A stretch of 64,000 nt of DNA, taken from the NCBI GenBank assembly GCA_964555055.1, contig CAZKQW010000002.1, positions 62,001-126,000 on the forward strand, written 5' to 3'. How positions within the stretch are numbered: the stretch's first letter is position 1; each line of letters starts with the position of its first letter. This stretch comes from GCA-016699445 sp964555055. Lineage in GTDB: Bacteria; UBA10199; JACPAL01; GCA-016699445. The notes beneath the pieces were generated by a model. It did no database searches and had not been told where the DNA came from. It saw only the letters and a program-made list of their open reading frames with translations. The position numbers and the translations under genes were made by a program. Shown here piece after piece: positions 17,346 through 26,428 of the stretch.

Positions 17346-17798
17346 CTAAACGCGTTGAAGCACGTCGACCTCGAAATGTTTTCCATCATACTCGAACGCT
17401 TGACTGCATACCTGCTGGAGCCCTGGAGATGAAACGGTGTATTGCTTACCTTCCACGACCGATGGGATCGAAAGGATATTCTTTCCCGCTAGCTGGGATT
17501 TGAAATTACCTCCGATCATATTGGTCAGTTCTCCGACGCAATCCCTGACTTCTTCCTTGGAAGCCGCCCCGGGATCGAGAGCGAACATCGTATCCGCGGA
17601 TTCGTGAGCGATATTCTGAGGCATGGTGAGGATCACACATCCCTCCCAATCGCCACCAATCGTCACACAACCGCTTACCGAGACTTGCTCCGGGCCTCCC
17701 GAAACCGACTCATTCTGGCTTAAAGGAGTCACTTGCCACCCAATCATGGTCGAGAGAATGCTACTGACGATTTGCGATATCTGTTCTTCATAAGCCAT
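17346..17798 (-). CDS. cheX: CheX-type CheY-P phosphatase
   Basis: This 150-residue cytoplasmic protein of the CheC/CheX family dephosphorylates CheY-P. The catalytic ExxN pattern is E90-N93 in VGELTNMIGGNFKSQL, with a second family feature in the beta-rich EGCVILTMPQNIAHESADTMFAL. AAGGAG precedes the ATG. It lies between cheR and cheY. A weak hairpin plus T-run sits just upstream and could modulate its expression relative to cheR. Confidence 0.85.
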   Translation of the reverse strand: MAYEEQISQIVSSILSTMIGWQVTPLSQNESVSGGPEQVSVSGCVTIGGDWEGCVILTMPQNIAHESADTMFALDPGAASKEEVRDCVGELTNMIGGNFKSQLAGKNILSIPSVVEGKQYTVSSPGLQQVCSQAFEYDGKHFEVDVLQRV

Positions 17799-17809
17799 AA
17801 GAACTCCTT

Positions 17810-17842
17810 AAAAAAATTTGACCTAAAACTCTAAACGTCAAA
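17810..17842 (-). terminator. Possible weak intrinsic terminator between cheR and cheX
   Basis: On the minus strand TTTGAC and GTCAAA form a 6-bp stem (17837-17842 with 17817-17822) around a 14-base loop, followed directly by seven T residues. The cheX AAGGAG ribosome site comes right after. The stem is A/T-rich, so any termination would be partial. It could equally be chance. Confidence 0.3.
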
Positions 17843-17847
17843 ATTCC

Positions 17848-18672
17848 TCATTTCTTTAACCGATATGCCACCGTTTTTCCTAAATCCACTCTCTCAAATT
17901 GGTCATCGACATTAAAGGTCGTCTCCGAACCTCCTAAGAAAAGGTATCCGTCGGGCTTTAGTACTCTTCGAATCTGTTCTAAAATCCTCTTTTTCATATC
18001 CACTTCAAAATATATCAAAACATTGCGTATAAAAACGATGTCCATCTGTGGAAGTGCTGGAAAAACTAGGGAAAGGTTGATCATTCGATAATCGACCATC
18101 TTCTTAATATCCTCTTGGATCTGCCAGTCCAAGCCAACTTTCGTGAAGTGTTTAACGAGAAGAGACGCCGGAAGTCCCCTATTCACTTCTAACTGGGTAT
18201 AAAGGCCAGATTTTGACCGAGCCAGCATTTGGGAGGAAATATCGCTGGCGATGAATGTCAAGGATCCGGGAATCTTCAAAGCTGGGAAATGATCGGCGAT
18301 CACCATGGCGATCGTATAAGGTTCTTGGCCGCTGGAAGATGCCGCGCACCAGATGTTGAGAGGTCCGCTAGGCGAGCGGCGGGAGAGCAAATCCGGAATC
18401 ACCTGATGTTTCAGGGCCTCAAAGGGAGTAATGTCTCGGAAGAAGAAAGTCTCGTTGGTCGTCATGGCATCGACGACTTTGGCGTGGAGGGGACTATCGG
18501 CCTTCTCCCTCATCTTTGCAACCAATTCGGAGATATCCTTAAGACCTTCAGAAGCGACAATAGCACCTAAACGAGATTCAACCAAGTACTCCTTACCGGC
18601 CTCGAGGGTAATGGCCGACTTACTCTTTACGTAAGTCCTTACATATTCGAAATCTGCGCTGTTGATAGCCAT
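17848..18672 (-). CDS. cheR: Chemoreceptor methyltransferase CheR
   Basis: CheR is an SAM-dependent enzyme that methylates glutamates on chemoreceptors for adaptation. It has an N-terminal helical domain (DFEYVRTYVKSKSAITL, LVESRLGAI) with TTNETFFFRD at about residue 80. The SAM-binding segment NIWCAASSSGQEPYTIAM follows, then IVFIRNVLIYF. The start at 18672 (MAINSADFEYV, 274 residues) is preferred over an in-frame ATG at 18723. TAAGGAG stands 3 bases ahead of it, overlapping the cheB stop, and the longer form would run into cheB with a non-homologous leader. The gap to cheB is 7 bases. Confidence 0.95.
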   Translation of the reverse strand: MAINSADFEYVRTYVKSKSAITLEAGKEYLVESRLGAIVASEGLKDISELVAKMREKADSPLHAKVVDAMTTNETFFFRDITPFEALKHQVIPDLLSRRSPSGPLNIWCAASSSGQEPYTIAMVIADHFPALKIPGSLTFIASDISSQMLARSKSGLYTQLEVNRGLPASLLVKHFTKVGLDWQIQEDIKKMVDYRMINLSLVFPALPQMDIVFIRNVLIYFEVDMKKRILEQIRRVLKPDGYLFLGGSETTFNVDDQFERVDLGKTVAYRLKK

Positions 18673-18679
18673 AAACTCC

Positions 18680-19762
18680 TTACAATCTAGCAAAAGAAGC
18701 CCGTCTCGTGATTTCCGGAACAACTTGATCCAGGGGGAGGACTTTTTCCGCTAAACCCGCCTTTTCGACGAAGCCCGGCATTCCCCACACCACACTAGTC
18801 GCTTCGTCTTGGACGATTGAACGAGCACCGACGTGGTTCAGAGCTTCGCAACCTCGAAAGCCATCCTGTCCCATCCCTGTCAGAACCACTCCTAAAGCTG
18901 ACTTTCCAAAAGCCTCCGCCACAGATCGGAATAAAACATCTACCGCGGGTCGGCATGAATTTTCAGGAGGTTGTTGATTTAAGCTTAGGACATAATTCAT
19001 GTTTTCTTTTTTAACCGTCATGTGGAAATCGCCGGGGGCGATCCAAGCCTCGCCGGCTTTTAGCACTGCCCCTTCACGCCCTTCGTACACACGGATTTTT
19101 GATTTCGAATTCAAGCGATCTGCTAGATGCTTGGTAAAAACCGGCGGCATGTGCTGGACGATGACGATAGGCACGGGAAATTTCTCGGGGAAGGACGGAA
19201 AGATCGTCCCTAAGGCATTAGGACCACCGGTGGAAGTGCCGATGGCAACGATATCGATCTTTTGGGGCGACGTCCCCAAGGAAGCCGTCGACCTTGAAAC
19301 CGGTGTCGTCGTCGTTTGCGGAGGGTGGTGAAGCGCGGTCAGAAGTTCGTTTTTTCCGGTCGGACCCAAGAATTTGATCTTTTGGACCAGTCCATCCTTC
19401 AGGTACTTGGTGACTTCCTCGACATTGCTCAAATTCGTCGGTTTAGCGAAGTAATCGACGGCTCCGATGGACAAAGCCTCTAAAGTAATGTCCGCACCCC
19501 TTTGGGTCAGCGTGCTGAACATGATGACTTTCGGGCGCTTGTAAGTCTTGCGGATCTCCTTGAGGGTCGTGATCCCGTCCATCTCCGGCATCTCGACGTC
19601 CAAGACGATGATGTCGGGATTCACCTGAGGGATCATCTCCAGACCCAGTTTTCCATTGGCGGCCTTACCGACCACTTCAAGGTCGGGGTGCGAGGATACC
19701 GCGTCCCCGACGATCTTGCGGACGACCACCGAATCATCAATGAGCAGCACTCGCGTTTTCAT
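18680..19762 (-). CDS. cheB: Chemoreceptor methylesterase CheB
   Basis: CheB is a response-regulator methylesterase/glutamine deamidase opposing CheR in adaptation. The receiver domain has D9-D10, phospho-acceptor D55 (VLDVEMPEMDG) and K in YFAKPT. After a short Thr/Ser linker the catalytic domain shows the nucleophile in AIGTSTGGPNAL, the His in IVQHMPP and the Asp in VVLTGMGQDGFRG. It is 360 residues, the normal length. Its start overlaps the upstream cheY by 26 bases and cheR follows after 7 bases. Confidence 0.96.
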   Translation of the reverse strand: MKTRVLLIDDSVVVRKIVGDAVSSHPDLEVVGKAANGKLGLEMIPQVNPDIIVLDVEMPEMDGITTLKEIRKTYKRPKVIMFSTLTQRGADITLEALSIGAVDYFAKPTNLSNVEEVTKYLKDGLVQKIKFLGPTGKNELLTALHHPPQTTTTPVSRSTASLGTSPQKIDIVAIGTSTGGPNALGTIFPSFPEKFPVPIVIVQHMPPVFTKHLADRLNSKSKIRVYEGREGAVLKAGEAWIAPGDFHMTVKKENMNYVLSLNQQPPENSCRPAVDVLFRSVAEAFGKSALGVVLTGMGQDGFRGCEALNHVGARSIVQDEATSVVWGMPGFVEKAGLAEKVLPLDQVVPEITRRASFARL

Positions 19763-20135
19763 TGTTGATCAACCCCATGATGGTGAGTTTTTCGACGATG
19801 ATATCCTTGGTGAAGGGTTTCATCACGTATTCATTGGCCCCAGCCTCGAGAGCTGCGATCATGCGGACCAACTCCGATTCTGTGGTCACCATCATGATCT
19901 TCATTTCGTCGTAAATGGACTGTTTACGGATCTCTTGAATCAATTCGAAGCCGTTCATTACCGGCATGTTCCAGTCCACCAGAGCGACATCCGCAGGACC
20001 GTTCTTTTGGAGGATCTCAAGAGCTTCCTTGCCGTTTTCCGCCTCTTCCACGGTGAATCCAAGCTCAACCATCATCTTCTTCAAAATCATGCGAACCGAT
20101 CGGGCATCATCCACGATGAGCGCATGTAGGCTCAT
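19737..20135 (-). CDS. CheY-type single-domain response regulator
   Basis: This 132-residue receiver-only protein has the acidic pair D9-D10, phospho-acceptor D54 (LVDWNMPVMNG), Thr-Thr switch MMVTTESE and Lys in VMKPFTKD. The DWNMP segment is CheY-like. Its end overlaps cheB by 26 bases and its start overlaps the next receiver by 4 bases, so the three receivers are tightly co-translated. It is a paralogue of, but clearly different from, the CheY at 16968. Confidence 0.9.
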   Translation of the reverse strand: MSLHALIVDDARSVRMILKKMMVELGFTVEEAENGKEALEILQKNGPADVALVDWNMPVMNGFELIQEIRKQSIYDEMKIMMVTTESELVRMIAALEAGANEYVMKPFTKDIIVEKLTIMGLINNENASAAH

Positions 20136-20542
20136 ATAGCCCCCTGACTGGACTCGGCGGAACCACCCGAAGGAGTCAAGCGCACTCCGCAGAGCCTTAA
20201 TTTATCCTCTAACATTTCTTTGGTGAATGGTTTCATCAGATATTCGTTGGCTCCAGCTTGCAGGGCTTGAGATACTTCGCTGACTTCCGTCAAACCGGTC
20301 ACCATAATGCGCACCATCTTATTAAAACGCTTATCCGAAGAGATCATCTTCAACAATTCAAGCCCCGACATCTGGGGGGTCATCCAGTCGATGAGAACCA
20401 CGTCGAACGGAGGCTCTTTTTGGAGGATATCCCAAGCGAGCTTACAATCGGATGCCTCCGTCACTTGCATATGCAACTCGCAGAGAATGTCGGTCAGGAG
20501 CATCAGGATCCCAGGGTTGTCATCGATGGCTAAAACTCTCAT
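20132..20542 (-). CDS. CheY-like single-domain response regulator (divergent)
   Basis: This 136-residue receiver has the acidic pair D7-D8, phospho-acceptor D52 in LIDWMTPQMSG, switch Thr in IMVTGLTE and Lys in LMKPFTKE. Its GANEYLMKPFTKEMLEDKL end closely resembles that of the neighbouring receiver, suggesting tandem duplication. The usual MPxxDG is MTPQMSG here, so it may be a phosphate sink or carry a separate output. It has a short Ser-rich C-terminal tail (GGSAESSQGAI). It lies 11 bases after the mcp gene. Confidence 0.88.
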   Translation of the reverse strand: MRVLAIDDNPGILMLLTDILCELHMQVTEASDCKLAWDILQKEPPFDVVLIDWMTPQMSGLELLKMISSDKRFNKMVRIMVTGLTEVSEVSQALQAGANEYLMKPFTKEMLEDKLRLCGVRLTPSGGSAESSQGAI

Positions 20543-20553
20543 AAAAGCTCCTT

Positions 20554-22002
20554 TTAGAAGTGGCTGGCCGAAAGCCTCAACTCGATGGCCATTTTCGAAA
20601 GCTCCGAAGCCGAGTGCTGGGTCTCGGTGGCTCCCATCGTGGTATTTTGAGCCGATTGCGCGACGCCGGTGATATTTTGAGCGATTTCTTGGCTGCCTTT
20701 GGCCGCCTCTTGAACGTTACGGCTGATTTCACTCGTCGTCGCGCTTTGCTCTTCAATGGCACTAGCGACCGTATGCTGCAAATCATTGATTTGCGAAATA
20801 ATCTGGCTGATCTCCTCGATCGATTTAATGGCGGCATGGGTGTCCGATTGGATCATCGATATCTTTTGACTGATCTCCTCGGTGGATTTGGACGTCTGTT
20901 TCGCGAGTTCTTTGACTTCGTTCGCAACGACCGCGAAACCCTTACCCGCTTCGCCGGCGCGGGCCGCTTCGATCGTCGCATTGAGAGCCAGAAGATTGGT
21001 TTGTTCCGCGATCGATGTGATCACCTTTACGACATTGCCGATCTGTTCGCTGCTTTCTCCCAGTTTGGAGACTGTTTTATTAGTTTCCTGGACCGTTTTT
21101 ACCGCGTTACCGACAACGGCGTTTCCTTGGCTGGTACTCCTCGATATTTCCTGGACCGCTTGGCTCATCTGATCCATTCCTGTGGCTACGGTCTGCACGT
21201 TTTTGCTCACTTGCTCGGCAGCCGCGGATACGACGTTCGCCTGCGTGGCGGTTTCTTCGGAATTGGAACTCATCTGTTGGCTGATGTTGTTCAGCTGTTG
21301 GGAGGAATTCGCGACGTCTTGGGCTACTTTGATCATTCCTGCGATCGGTCCCTTGATGTCACGGCTGATGTAGAACCAAAGACCCGCGCTAAGGATGGAA
21401 ACGATTCCCATCGCTAACAAAGAAATATAATTATACGTTTCACCATGATTTATGGACACCTGGCTAGAGCGATTTGACTCCTCCTCGATAAGACCACCCA
21501 GCGTCCCTAACTTTTCCTCTAACTCTTCAAAAGCCGCATTAAAAGGATCTATATTAGACAAAGCTTGGCTGGCACCTTGGGTCAGGGCCATTTGGACCAA
21601 TTCATCGCTGGATTTGGTGTAGGTCTCTACGGCCGGCTTCGAAGCGTCGAGCGATTTCTTGATTTTTTCATCGAGCGGAAGCGCTCCGACATTTTCAAGA
21701 TATTTCCTTATATTTTCAGAAAACTCTTTGATTTCCTCACGAGCCTCCGAAGCCATGGCTTCATTTCCGGTTTGAGAGGCTATGATGGATTTATAGACTA
21801 CGGCCCTCAACCCATCATGCATCATATCCACTAAAGTCATGTTTCGGACCGCCGCGATATGTACTTCACCCAAATCATGAATATCTTTGTTCAGGTCGTG
21901 GATACCTTTATACCCCATCATCCCGATGAGAAGACAGGAAGCGAATAGAAAGCCATTGAGGAAGTTGATCTTCGTCTGAATTTTCATTTTTCCGAATTCC
22001 AT
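20554..22002 (-). CDS. Methyl-accepting chemotaxis protein, 4-helix-bundle sensor (paralogue A)
   Basis: This 482-residue inner-membrane chemoreceptor has TM1 at about residues 10-28 and TM2 at about 192-212. They bracket a roughly 160-residue helical periplasmic sensor of the 4HB_MCP type (LGEVHIAAVRNMTLVDMMHDGLRAVVYKS). The cytoplasmic signalling hairpin SIAEQTNLLALNATIEAARAGEAGKGFAVVANEV is perfectly conserved and contacts CheA/CheW. No HAMP domain is obvious after TM2. The next gene upstream encodes a close paralogue, identical over long parts of the signalling domain, so the two arose by duplication. The ligand is unknown. Confidence 0.93.
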   Translation of the reverse strand: MEFGKMKIQTKINFLNGFLFASCLLIGMMGYKGIHDLNKDIHDLGEVHIAAVRNMTLVDMMHDGLRAVVYKSIIASQTGNEAMASEAREEIKEFSENIRKYLENVGALPLDEKIKKSLDASKPAVETYTKSSDELVQMALTQGASQALSNIDPFNAAFEELEEKLGTLGGLIEEESNRSSQVSINHGETYNYISLLAMGIVSILSAGLWFYISRDIKGPIAGMIKVAQDVANSSQQLNNISQQMSSNSEETATQANVVSAAAEQVSKNVQTVATGMDQMSQAVQEISRSTSQGNAVVGNAVKTVQETNKTVSKLGESSEQIGNVVKVITSIAEQTNLLALNATIEAARAGEAGKGFAVVANEVKELAKQTSKSTEEISQKISMIQSDTHAAIKSIEEISQIISQINDLQHTVASAIEEQSATTSEISRNVQEAAKGSQEIAQNITGVAQSAQNTTMGATETQHSASELSKMAIELRLSASHF

Positions 22003-22016
22003 TTTTATTCCCCTTT

Positions 22017-23471
22017 TTAAAATGTCGCTAAAGCCACTTTAAGTTGGTCAGCCATTTTTGACAGTTCCGAGGCCGAGTGCTGCGTTTCCGTAGCACCTAT
22101 CGTGGTGTTTTGGGCGGCTTGAGCCACCCCGGTGATGTTATGGGCGATATCCATGCTGCCCTTGGCGGCTTCCTGTACGTTACGCGCCATTTCATTCGTC
22201 GTCGCGCTCTGTTCTTCGATGGCGCTGGCAACCGTATTCTGTAGGTCATGGATCTGACCGATCACTTTACTGATCTCTTCCATGGCTTTGACGGCGGCTT
22301 GGGAGTCGCTTTGGATGACGGAAATCTTATGGCTAATTTCTTCCGTGGCCTTCGCAGTCTGTTTGGCAAGCTCCTTAACTTCGTTAGCCACGACCGCGAA
22401 GCCCTTCCCCGCCTCGCCGGCGCGGGCCGCTTCGATCGTCGCATTGAGAGCCAAGAGATTGGTTTGTTCAGCGATTGATGTGATCACTTTCAAGACATTC
22501 CCTATTTCTTCGCTGCTGGCTCCCAGTTTCGAAATGGTCCTATTCGTCTCCTGAACGGTGTTGACCGCTGTATTCACAACTTGATTTCCCTGATTCGTGC
22601 TTTGCGAAATTTCACGCACAGCTTGATTCATTTGTTCGACCCCAGTCGCCACTGTGTTTACGTTCTTACTCACCTCCTCAGCGGCAGCTGAAACGACATT
22701 AGCTTGGGTGGCTGTTTCTTCCGAATTGGCGCTCATTTGTTGGCTGATACTATTTAATGTCTGCGAAGAACCGAAAACGCTGTTCACTACTTGCATAAAC
22801 TGATCAATAGACTTGGAAACTTGGCCTTGAACTAAGAATCCGAGAATAAATACGACGACCACCAAGACCGCGGCAAAGAGCAGAAGCATCCATATGCCGG
22901 ACACGATATCACTTTTCGCATCTGTCTCTACGGAAGCTGCCCAATCCATAGATTCTTTGACTAGTTCATCAATATGCGTCCGATGTTCTTCATACAGCGG
23001 AGTGAGTTTTGAATTAAAAACTTCCAGAGATGCCGTATGTTCGCCGCTGTGGATGGCAGGTAAGAATTCAGATTCGTATAACTTATAGAATTCCTCGGCT
23101 GGTTTGTAAGACGAGATTAAAATGAGATCTTTGATTTTTCCTTCTTCCAAATTCTCCTTCCAATACTGATGACGAGTTTCATACTCCCCCTTTAAGCGCG
23201 TCATCTTTTCCTCGAGTCGCTTTAAAAGATTCGTATCCCTCTCATCCTTCATTTGAGAGGTGGTGAGATAACTTTCGATGATATATGCCGGCGGAGGGAG
23301 GATATCCGCCAATAGGTCTTTACCTAAGATGATCTGGGTATAGACAGGTCCCGTGACCTTCACTTTTTGAAAGGTCATTCCGGTAATGCTCCCGATAATC
23401 AAAAGCCCTACTAAGAAAATCCCTAATTGCAATTTAAGCTTCGCTTTTACTCCCATGTTGTTAGTCTTCAT
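22017..23471 (-). CDS. Methyl-accepting chemotaxis protein (paralogue B)
   Basis: This is a second tandem chemoreceptor (484 residues). The start at 23471 (MKTNNMGVKAKLK) is preferred because GGAAGGGAG stands at proper distance; a TTG at 23489 would add six residues. It has a membrane helix at about residues 10-30, a helical periplasmic sensor and a second helix (MLLLFAAVLVVVVFILGFL). The conserved signalling hairpin TSIAEQTNLLALNATIEAARAGEAGKGF follows. The sensor is unlike that of paralogue A while the signalling half is nearly the same, so the pair likely detects different stimuli through the same CheA array. Confidence 0.93.
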   Translation of the reverse strand: MKTNNMGVKAKLKLQLGIFLVGLLIIGSITGMTFQKVKVTGPVYTQIILGKDLLADILPPPAYIIESYLTTSQMKDERDTNLLKRLEEKMTRLKGEYETRHQYWKENLEEGKIKDLILISSYKPAEEFYKLYESEFLPAIHSGEHTASLEVFNSKLTPLYEEHRTHIDELVKESMDWAASVETDAKSDIVSGIWMLLLFAAVLVVVVFILGFLVQGQVSKSIDQFMQVVNSVFGSSQTLNSISQQMSANSEETATQANVVSAAAEEVSKNVNTVATGVEQMNQAVREISQSTNQGNQVVNTAVNTVQETNRTISKLGASSEEIGNVLKVITSIAEQTNLLALNATIEAARAGEAGKGFAVVANEVKELAKQTAKATEEISHKISVIQSDSQAAVKAMEEISKVIGQIHDLQNTVASAIEEQSATTNEMARNVQEAAKGSMDIAHNITGVAQAAQNTTIGATETQHSASELSKMADQLKVALATF

Positions 23472-23508
23472 ATCTCTCCCTTCCTTCAATGGGATCTCGC
23501 ACCCTCAG

Positions 23509-23943
23509 TTATGTGTTTCCAATCTGGCAAACTTTCTGAGTATCCAAAATAAGCAACAATCGATTATCCAATTTATAAGCTCCTGTTATCAGTTCCCTTG
23601 CGACTCCTTTTAAAGTCTCGGGGCATTCCTCGAAAGACTGATCCTCCACGCTGATAACGTCACCAATTTCATCTACGAGTAAGCTCACAGCTCCATCGTC
23701 ATTACGGATCACAACATTCATCGACTTTTTCTCTGGCGGAAGATCGTCCATTTTCATTCTTCTTCTGAGGTCCATCGCGGTAACGATCTGCCCTCGAAGA
23801 TTGATCAATCCTCGAACCACCGAGTCAGCCAAAGGAACCGGTGTCATTTTTTGATAGCGGATAATTTCTTGGACCTTATTGACGTCCACACCGAAATGAT
23901 GTTCCCCCAAAGAAAAAGTACTGTAGAGTTGCTCACTAGACAT
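23509..23943 (-). CDS. cheW: Chemotaxis coupling protein CheW
   Basis: This 144-residue SH3-like adaptor links chemoreceptors to CheA. The typical signatures are FSLGEHHFGVDVNKVQEIIRY, VRGLINLRGQIVTAMDLRRRM and VSLLVDEIGDVISV. Its start overlaps the end of cheA by 8 bases and the two receptors follow directly, giving the canonical core signalling set in one transcript. Confidence 0.95.
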   Translation of the reverse strand: MSSEQLYSTFSLGEHHFGVDVNKVQEIIRYQKMTPVPLADSVVRGLINLRGQIVTAMDLRRRMKMDDLPPEKKSMNVVIRNDDGAVSLLVDEIGDVISVEDQSFEECPETLKGVARELITGAYKLDNRLLLILDTQKVCQIGNT

Positions 23944-26371
23944 AGGAAGCCTCTCTTTCCGAAACAGAACTCTTTTGACAGATTTGATTATAAAGTTGGA
24001 TGGTCTGTGGAATATCCAATATTTCCGTCACGCGGTCTTGAATAACGATCGTACCTACAATGCCTGAGCGGGAACCACTCTCCTGGGCGCACTCATGTGT
24101 TTCGACGATATCGAGGACCTTATCGATCACGATCCCCATATTTTTTCCGTCTTTTGAGTGAACGACGACTTGGATCGAATCGCCCAAAGACTTGATAATA
24201 TTTTCCGCGTCCCGCGGCACTCGTCGTCTTTCCGGAATGACTAGGGACACTCGGATCAGCGGCATGATCTCCCCACGGTATTGAATGACCTCTTGATCTC
24301 CAGCCTTTTCGATGTCGCCATTGTTGAATTTTTCAAGACGCGCCACTTCCGACAACGGAACAGCCATACGCCCATTATCACGACTGGCGAAGAGCAACAT
24401 GGTTCGACTATCACCTACATTCTTGTTTTGATTGTTTGCGACTTCCTGGATTGCCCTATCATGCAGCTCGGAAACTAAGTTAGATCTCTGGGCAATTCCC
24501 ATAATATCCAAAATCAAAGCTACGTTTCCGTCCCCCATGATCGTGGCTCCTGCGAACACCGGAATGCCTTTCAATTGTTTACCTACCGGCTTCACAACAA
24601 TTTCCTGGGTATCGTTGATTTCATCCACGACGAGTCCAAAGTGTCGGTCATCGGCCTGTAAGACGACGATATTCACATTCTCGTCCTGGTTGGTTTTTTC
24701 GTCGCCCAACTGCGCCCGCAGATAAACGAGGGGCAAAAGCTTCCCGCGCAGGCGGTAAACCGGAGCCCCCTGGATATTTTCGATCTTGTTTTTTCCGGGC
24801 TCGTTTTCGACCCGCACAAGCTCCAGAAGACTCGCCTGAGGTATCGCGTACTTCCACCCGCCATTAGTCACGATCAACGCGGGAATGATCGCTAAGGTCA
24901 GCGGAATCTTGACTTTGATGGTCGTCCCCGCGCCGGGGTTGCTTTGGATGTCCACCATGCCGCCGATTTTTTCGATATTCGTCTTGACCACATCCATGCC
25001 CACACCACGGCCCGAGATATTACTGACTTTTTCGGCTGTCGAAAAACCCGGCAAAAAAATGAGGTTTACTAAGTGTCGGTCGCTCATCCGAGCGGCGTCT
25101 TCCGCTGTGATGAGACCTTTTTGAAGGGCTTTTTGCTTCACTTTTTCAGGATTGATGCCGCCGCCGTTGTCGGAGATTTCGATATTGACCTGTCCGCCCT
25201 CGTGATAGGCGCGTAACACGATCACCCCTTCCTCCGGTTTGCCCTTAGCCACTCTGTCCTCGGGCATTTCGATGCCATGATCGACCGAGTTACGAACGAG
25301 ATGGGTCAGAGGATCTTTAATCGCCTCGATAATGGTCTTATCCAGCTCCGTCTCTTGCCCTTCCATTTGAAGACGGATCTTCTTCTTGCAAATCGTGGCC
25401 AAGTCCCGCACGACGCGGGGAAATTTCGACCAAATATTTCCGATCGGCTGCATGCGGGTCTTCATGACCCCTTCCTGCAATTCGCTGGTAATGAGATTCA
25501 GCCTTTGGGAAGCAGCCACGAAAGTGGAGTCCTCTTGCCGTGCCGTGAACTGGAGGATTTGGTTGCGGGCGAGCACGAGTTCGCCGACCAGATTCATCAA
25601 TTTATCGAGCAAGCCAACATCCACGCGGATCGCGGTATCGGCAACGGATCCGCCCGCAGGCCCACCCATAGCGGCCGGCGCAGCCGCTGATTTTGGGGCT
25701 TCGGCTTTCGGAGCCTCGGGCTTGACCTCGAGTTTCACAGGCTCCACTTTCACTTCCGCCTTTGCGGGTTCGCTTTTTACTGACTCCACTTTAGGGGCTT
25801 CGGGCTTCGTGGGTTCGGCTTTCATCTCTGCTTTGGGTGACTCCACTTTCGCCACTTCTTTAGCGGCTTCCTGGGGAGCCTCCAGCTTCACGTCCCTTTT
25901 AGCCACGGGAGTGGGAGTGGGAGCGGGATCTGGAGCCGGTACGGATTCGGCTTTAGCTTCCGGCTTAACGGCACTTGCATTTAGGTTGAGGGATTCTCCA
26001 CGCTGGGCCTTATTGAGATTGTCTACAAGTTGGGAATAATCCACATCGCCTTCTGCGCCCGAAGCCTCGATTGATGACAGCATCTGACGCACAGCATCGA
26101 CCATCGTCAAAAGCACAGTGGTATAATCCGGATTTAAAGTGAGTGATCCATCCCGCAGTTTGCTTAAAAGGCTTTCGCCGACGTGAGCTACTGATTCTAG
26201 CTTACCGAAGCCTAAGAAGCCGCAAGTACCTTTGATCGTATGAATAGTCCTGAAAATAGCCGAGAGTAGATCTTTATTCGTTGGGTCCTTCTCCAGCTCG
26301 ACGAAATTTCGATCCATTTGATCGAGATTCTCGTTACTTTCGACTAAGAATTCTTTGACGATATCATCCAT
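23936..26371 (-). CDS. cheA: Chemotaxis histidine kinase CheA with two C-terminal CheW-like domains
   Basis: CheA is the central kinase of the chemosensory array (811 residues). The Hpt domain is residues 1-105 with phospho-acceptor H44 (RTIHTIKGTCGFLG). Residues about 135-240 are a Lys/Glu/Pro/Ala-rich linker with no recognisable CheY-binding P2 domain. The dimerisation segment is 245-315 (VDVGLLDKLMNLVGELVLARNQ). The ATPase has the N box LTHLVRNSVDHGIE at 355-368, DNGGG at 401-405 and GRGVGMDVV at 455-462. Two CheW-like regulatory domains follow, at about 495-630 and 656-800, where standard CheA has one. It is the first gene of the operon. Confidence 0.95.
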   Translation of the reverse strand: MDDIVKEFLVESNENLDQMDRNFVELEKDPTNKDLLSAIFRTIHTIKGTCGFLGFGKLESVAHVGESLLSKLRDGSLTLNPDYTTVLLTMVDAVRQMLSSIEASGAEGDVDYSQLVDNLNKAQRGESLNLNASAVKPEAKAESVPAPDPAPTPTPVAKRDVKLEAPQEAAKEVAKVESPKAEMKAEPTKPEAPKVESVKSEPAKAEVKVEPVKLEVKPEAPKAEAPKSAAAPAAMGGPAGGSVADTAIRVDVGLLDKLMNLVGELVLARNQILQFTARQEDSTFVAASQRLNLITSELQEGVMKTRMQPIGNIWSKFPRVVRDLATICKKKIRLQMEGQETELDKTIIEAIKDPLTHLVRNSVDHGIEMPEDRVAKGKPEEGVIVLRAYHEGGQVNIEISDNGGGINPEKVKQKALQKGLITAEDAARMSDRHLVNLIFLPGFSTAEKVSNISGRGVGMDVVKTNIEKIGGMVDIQSNPGAGTTIKVKIPLTLAIIPALIVTNGGWKYAIPQASLLELVRVENEPGKNKIENIQGAPVYRLRGKLLPLVYLRAQLGDEKTNQDENVNIVVLQADDRHFGLVVDEINDTQEIVVKPVGKQLKGIPVFAGATIMGDGNVALILDIMGIAQRSNLVSELHDRAIQEVANNQNKNVGDSRTMLLFASRDNGRMAVPLSEVARLEKFNNGDIEKAGDQEVIQYRGEIMPLIRVSLVIPERRRVPRDAENIIKSLGDSIQVVVHSKDGKNMGIVIDKVLDIVETHECAQESGSRSGIVGTIVIQDRVTEILDIPQTIQLYNQICQKSSVSEREASYV

Positions 26372-26428
26372 ACCGCCTCCTCAAATGACGCAATCGACCA
26401 TACTCCGGATCATTGACCTAGACGGTAG

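Noticed and set aside
18673..18723. Longer start for cheR
   Set aside because: The leader overlaps cheB, is unlike CheR N-termini, and the internal ATG at 18672 has a strong TAAGGAG.
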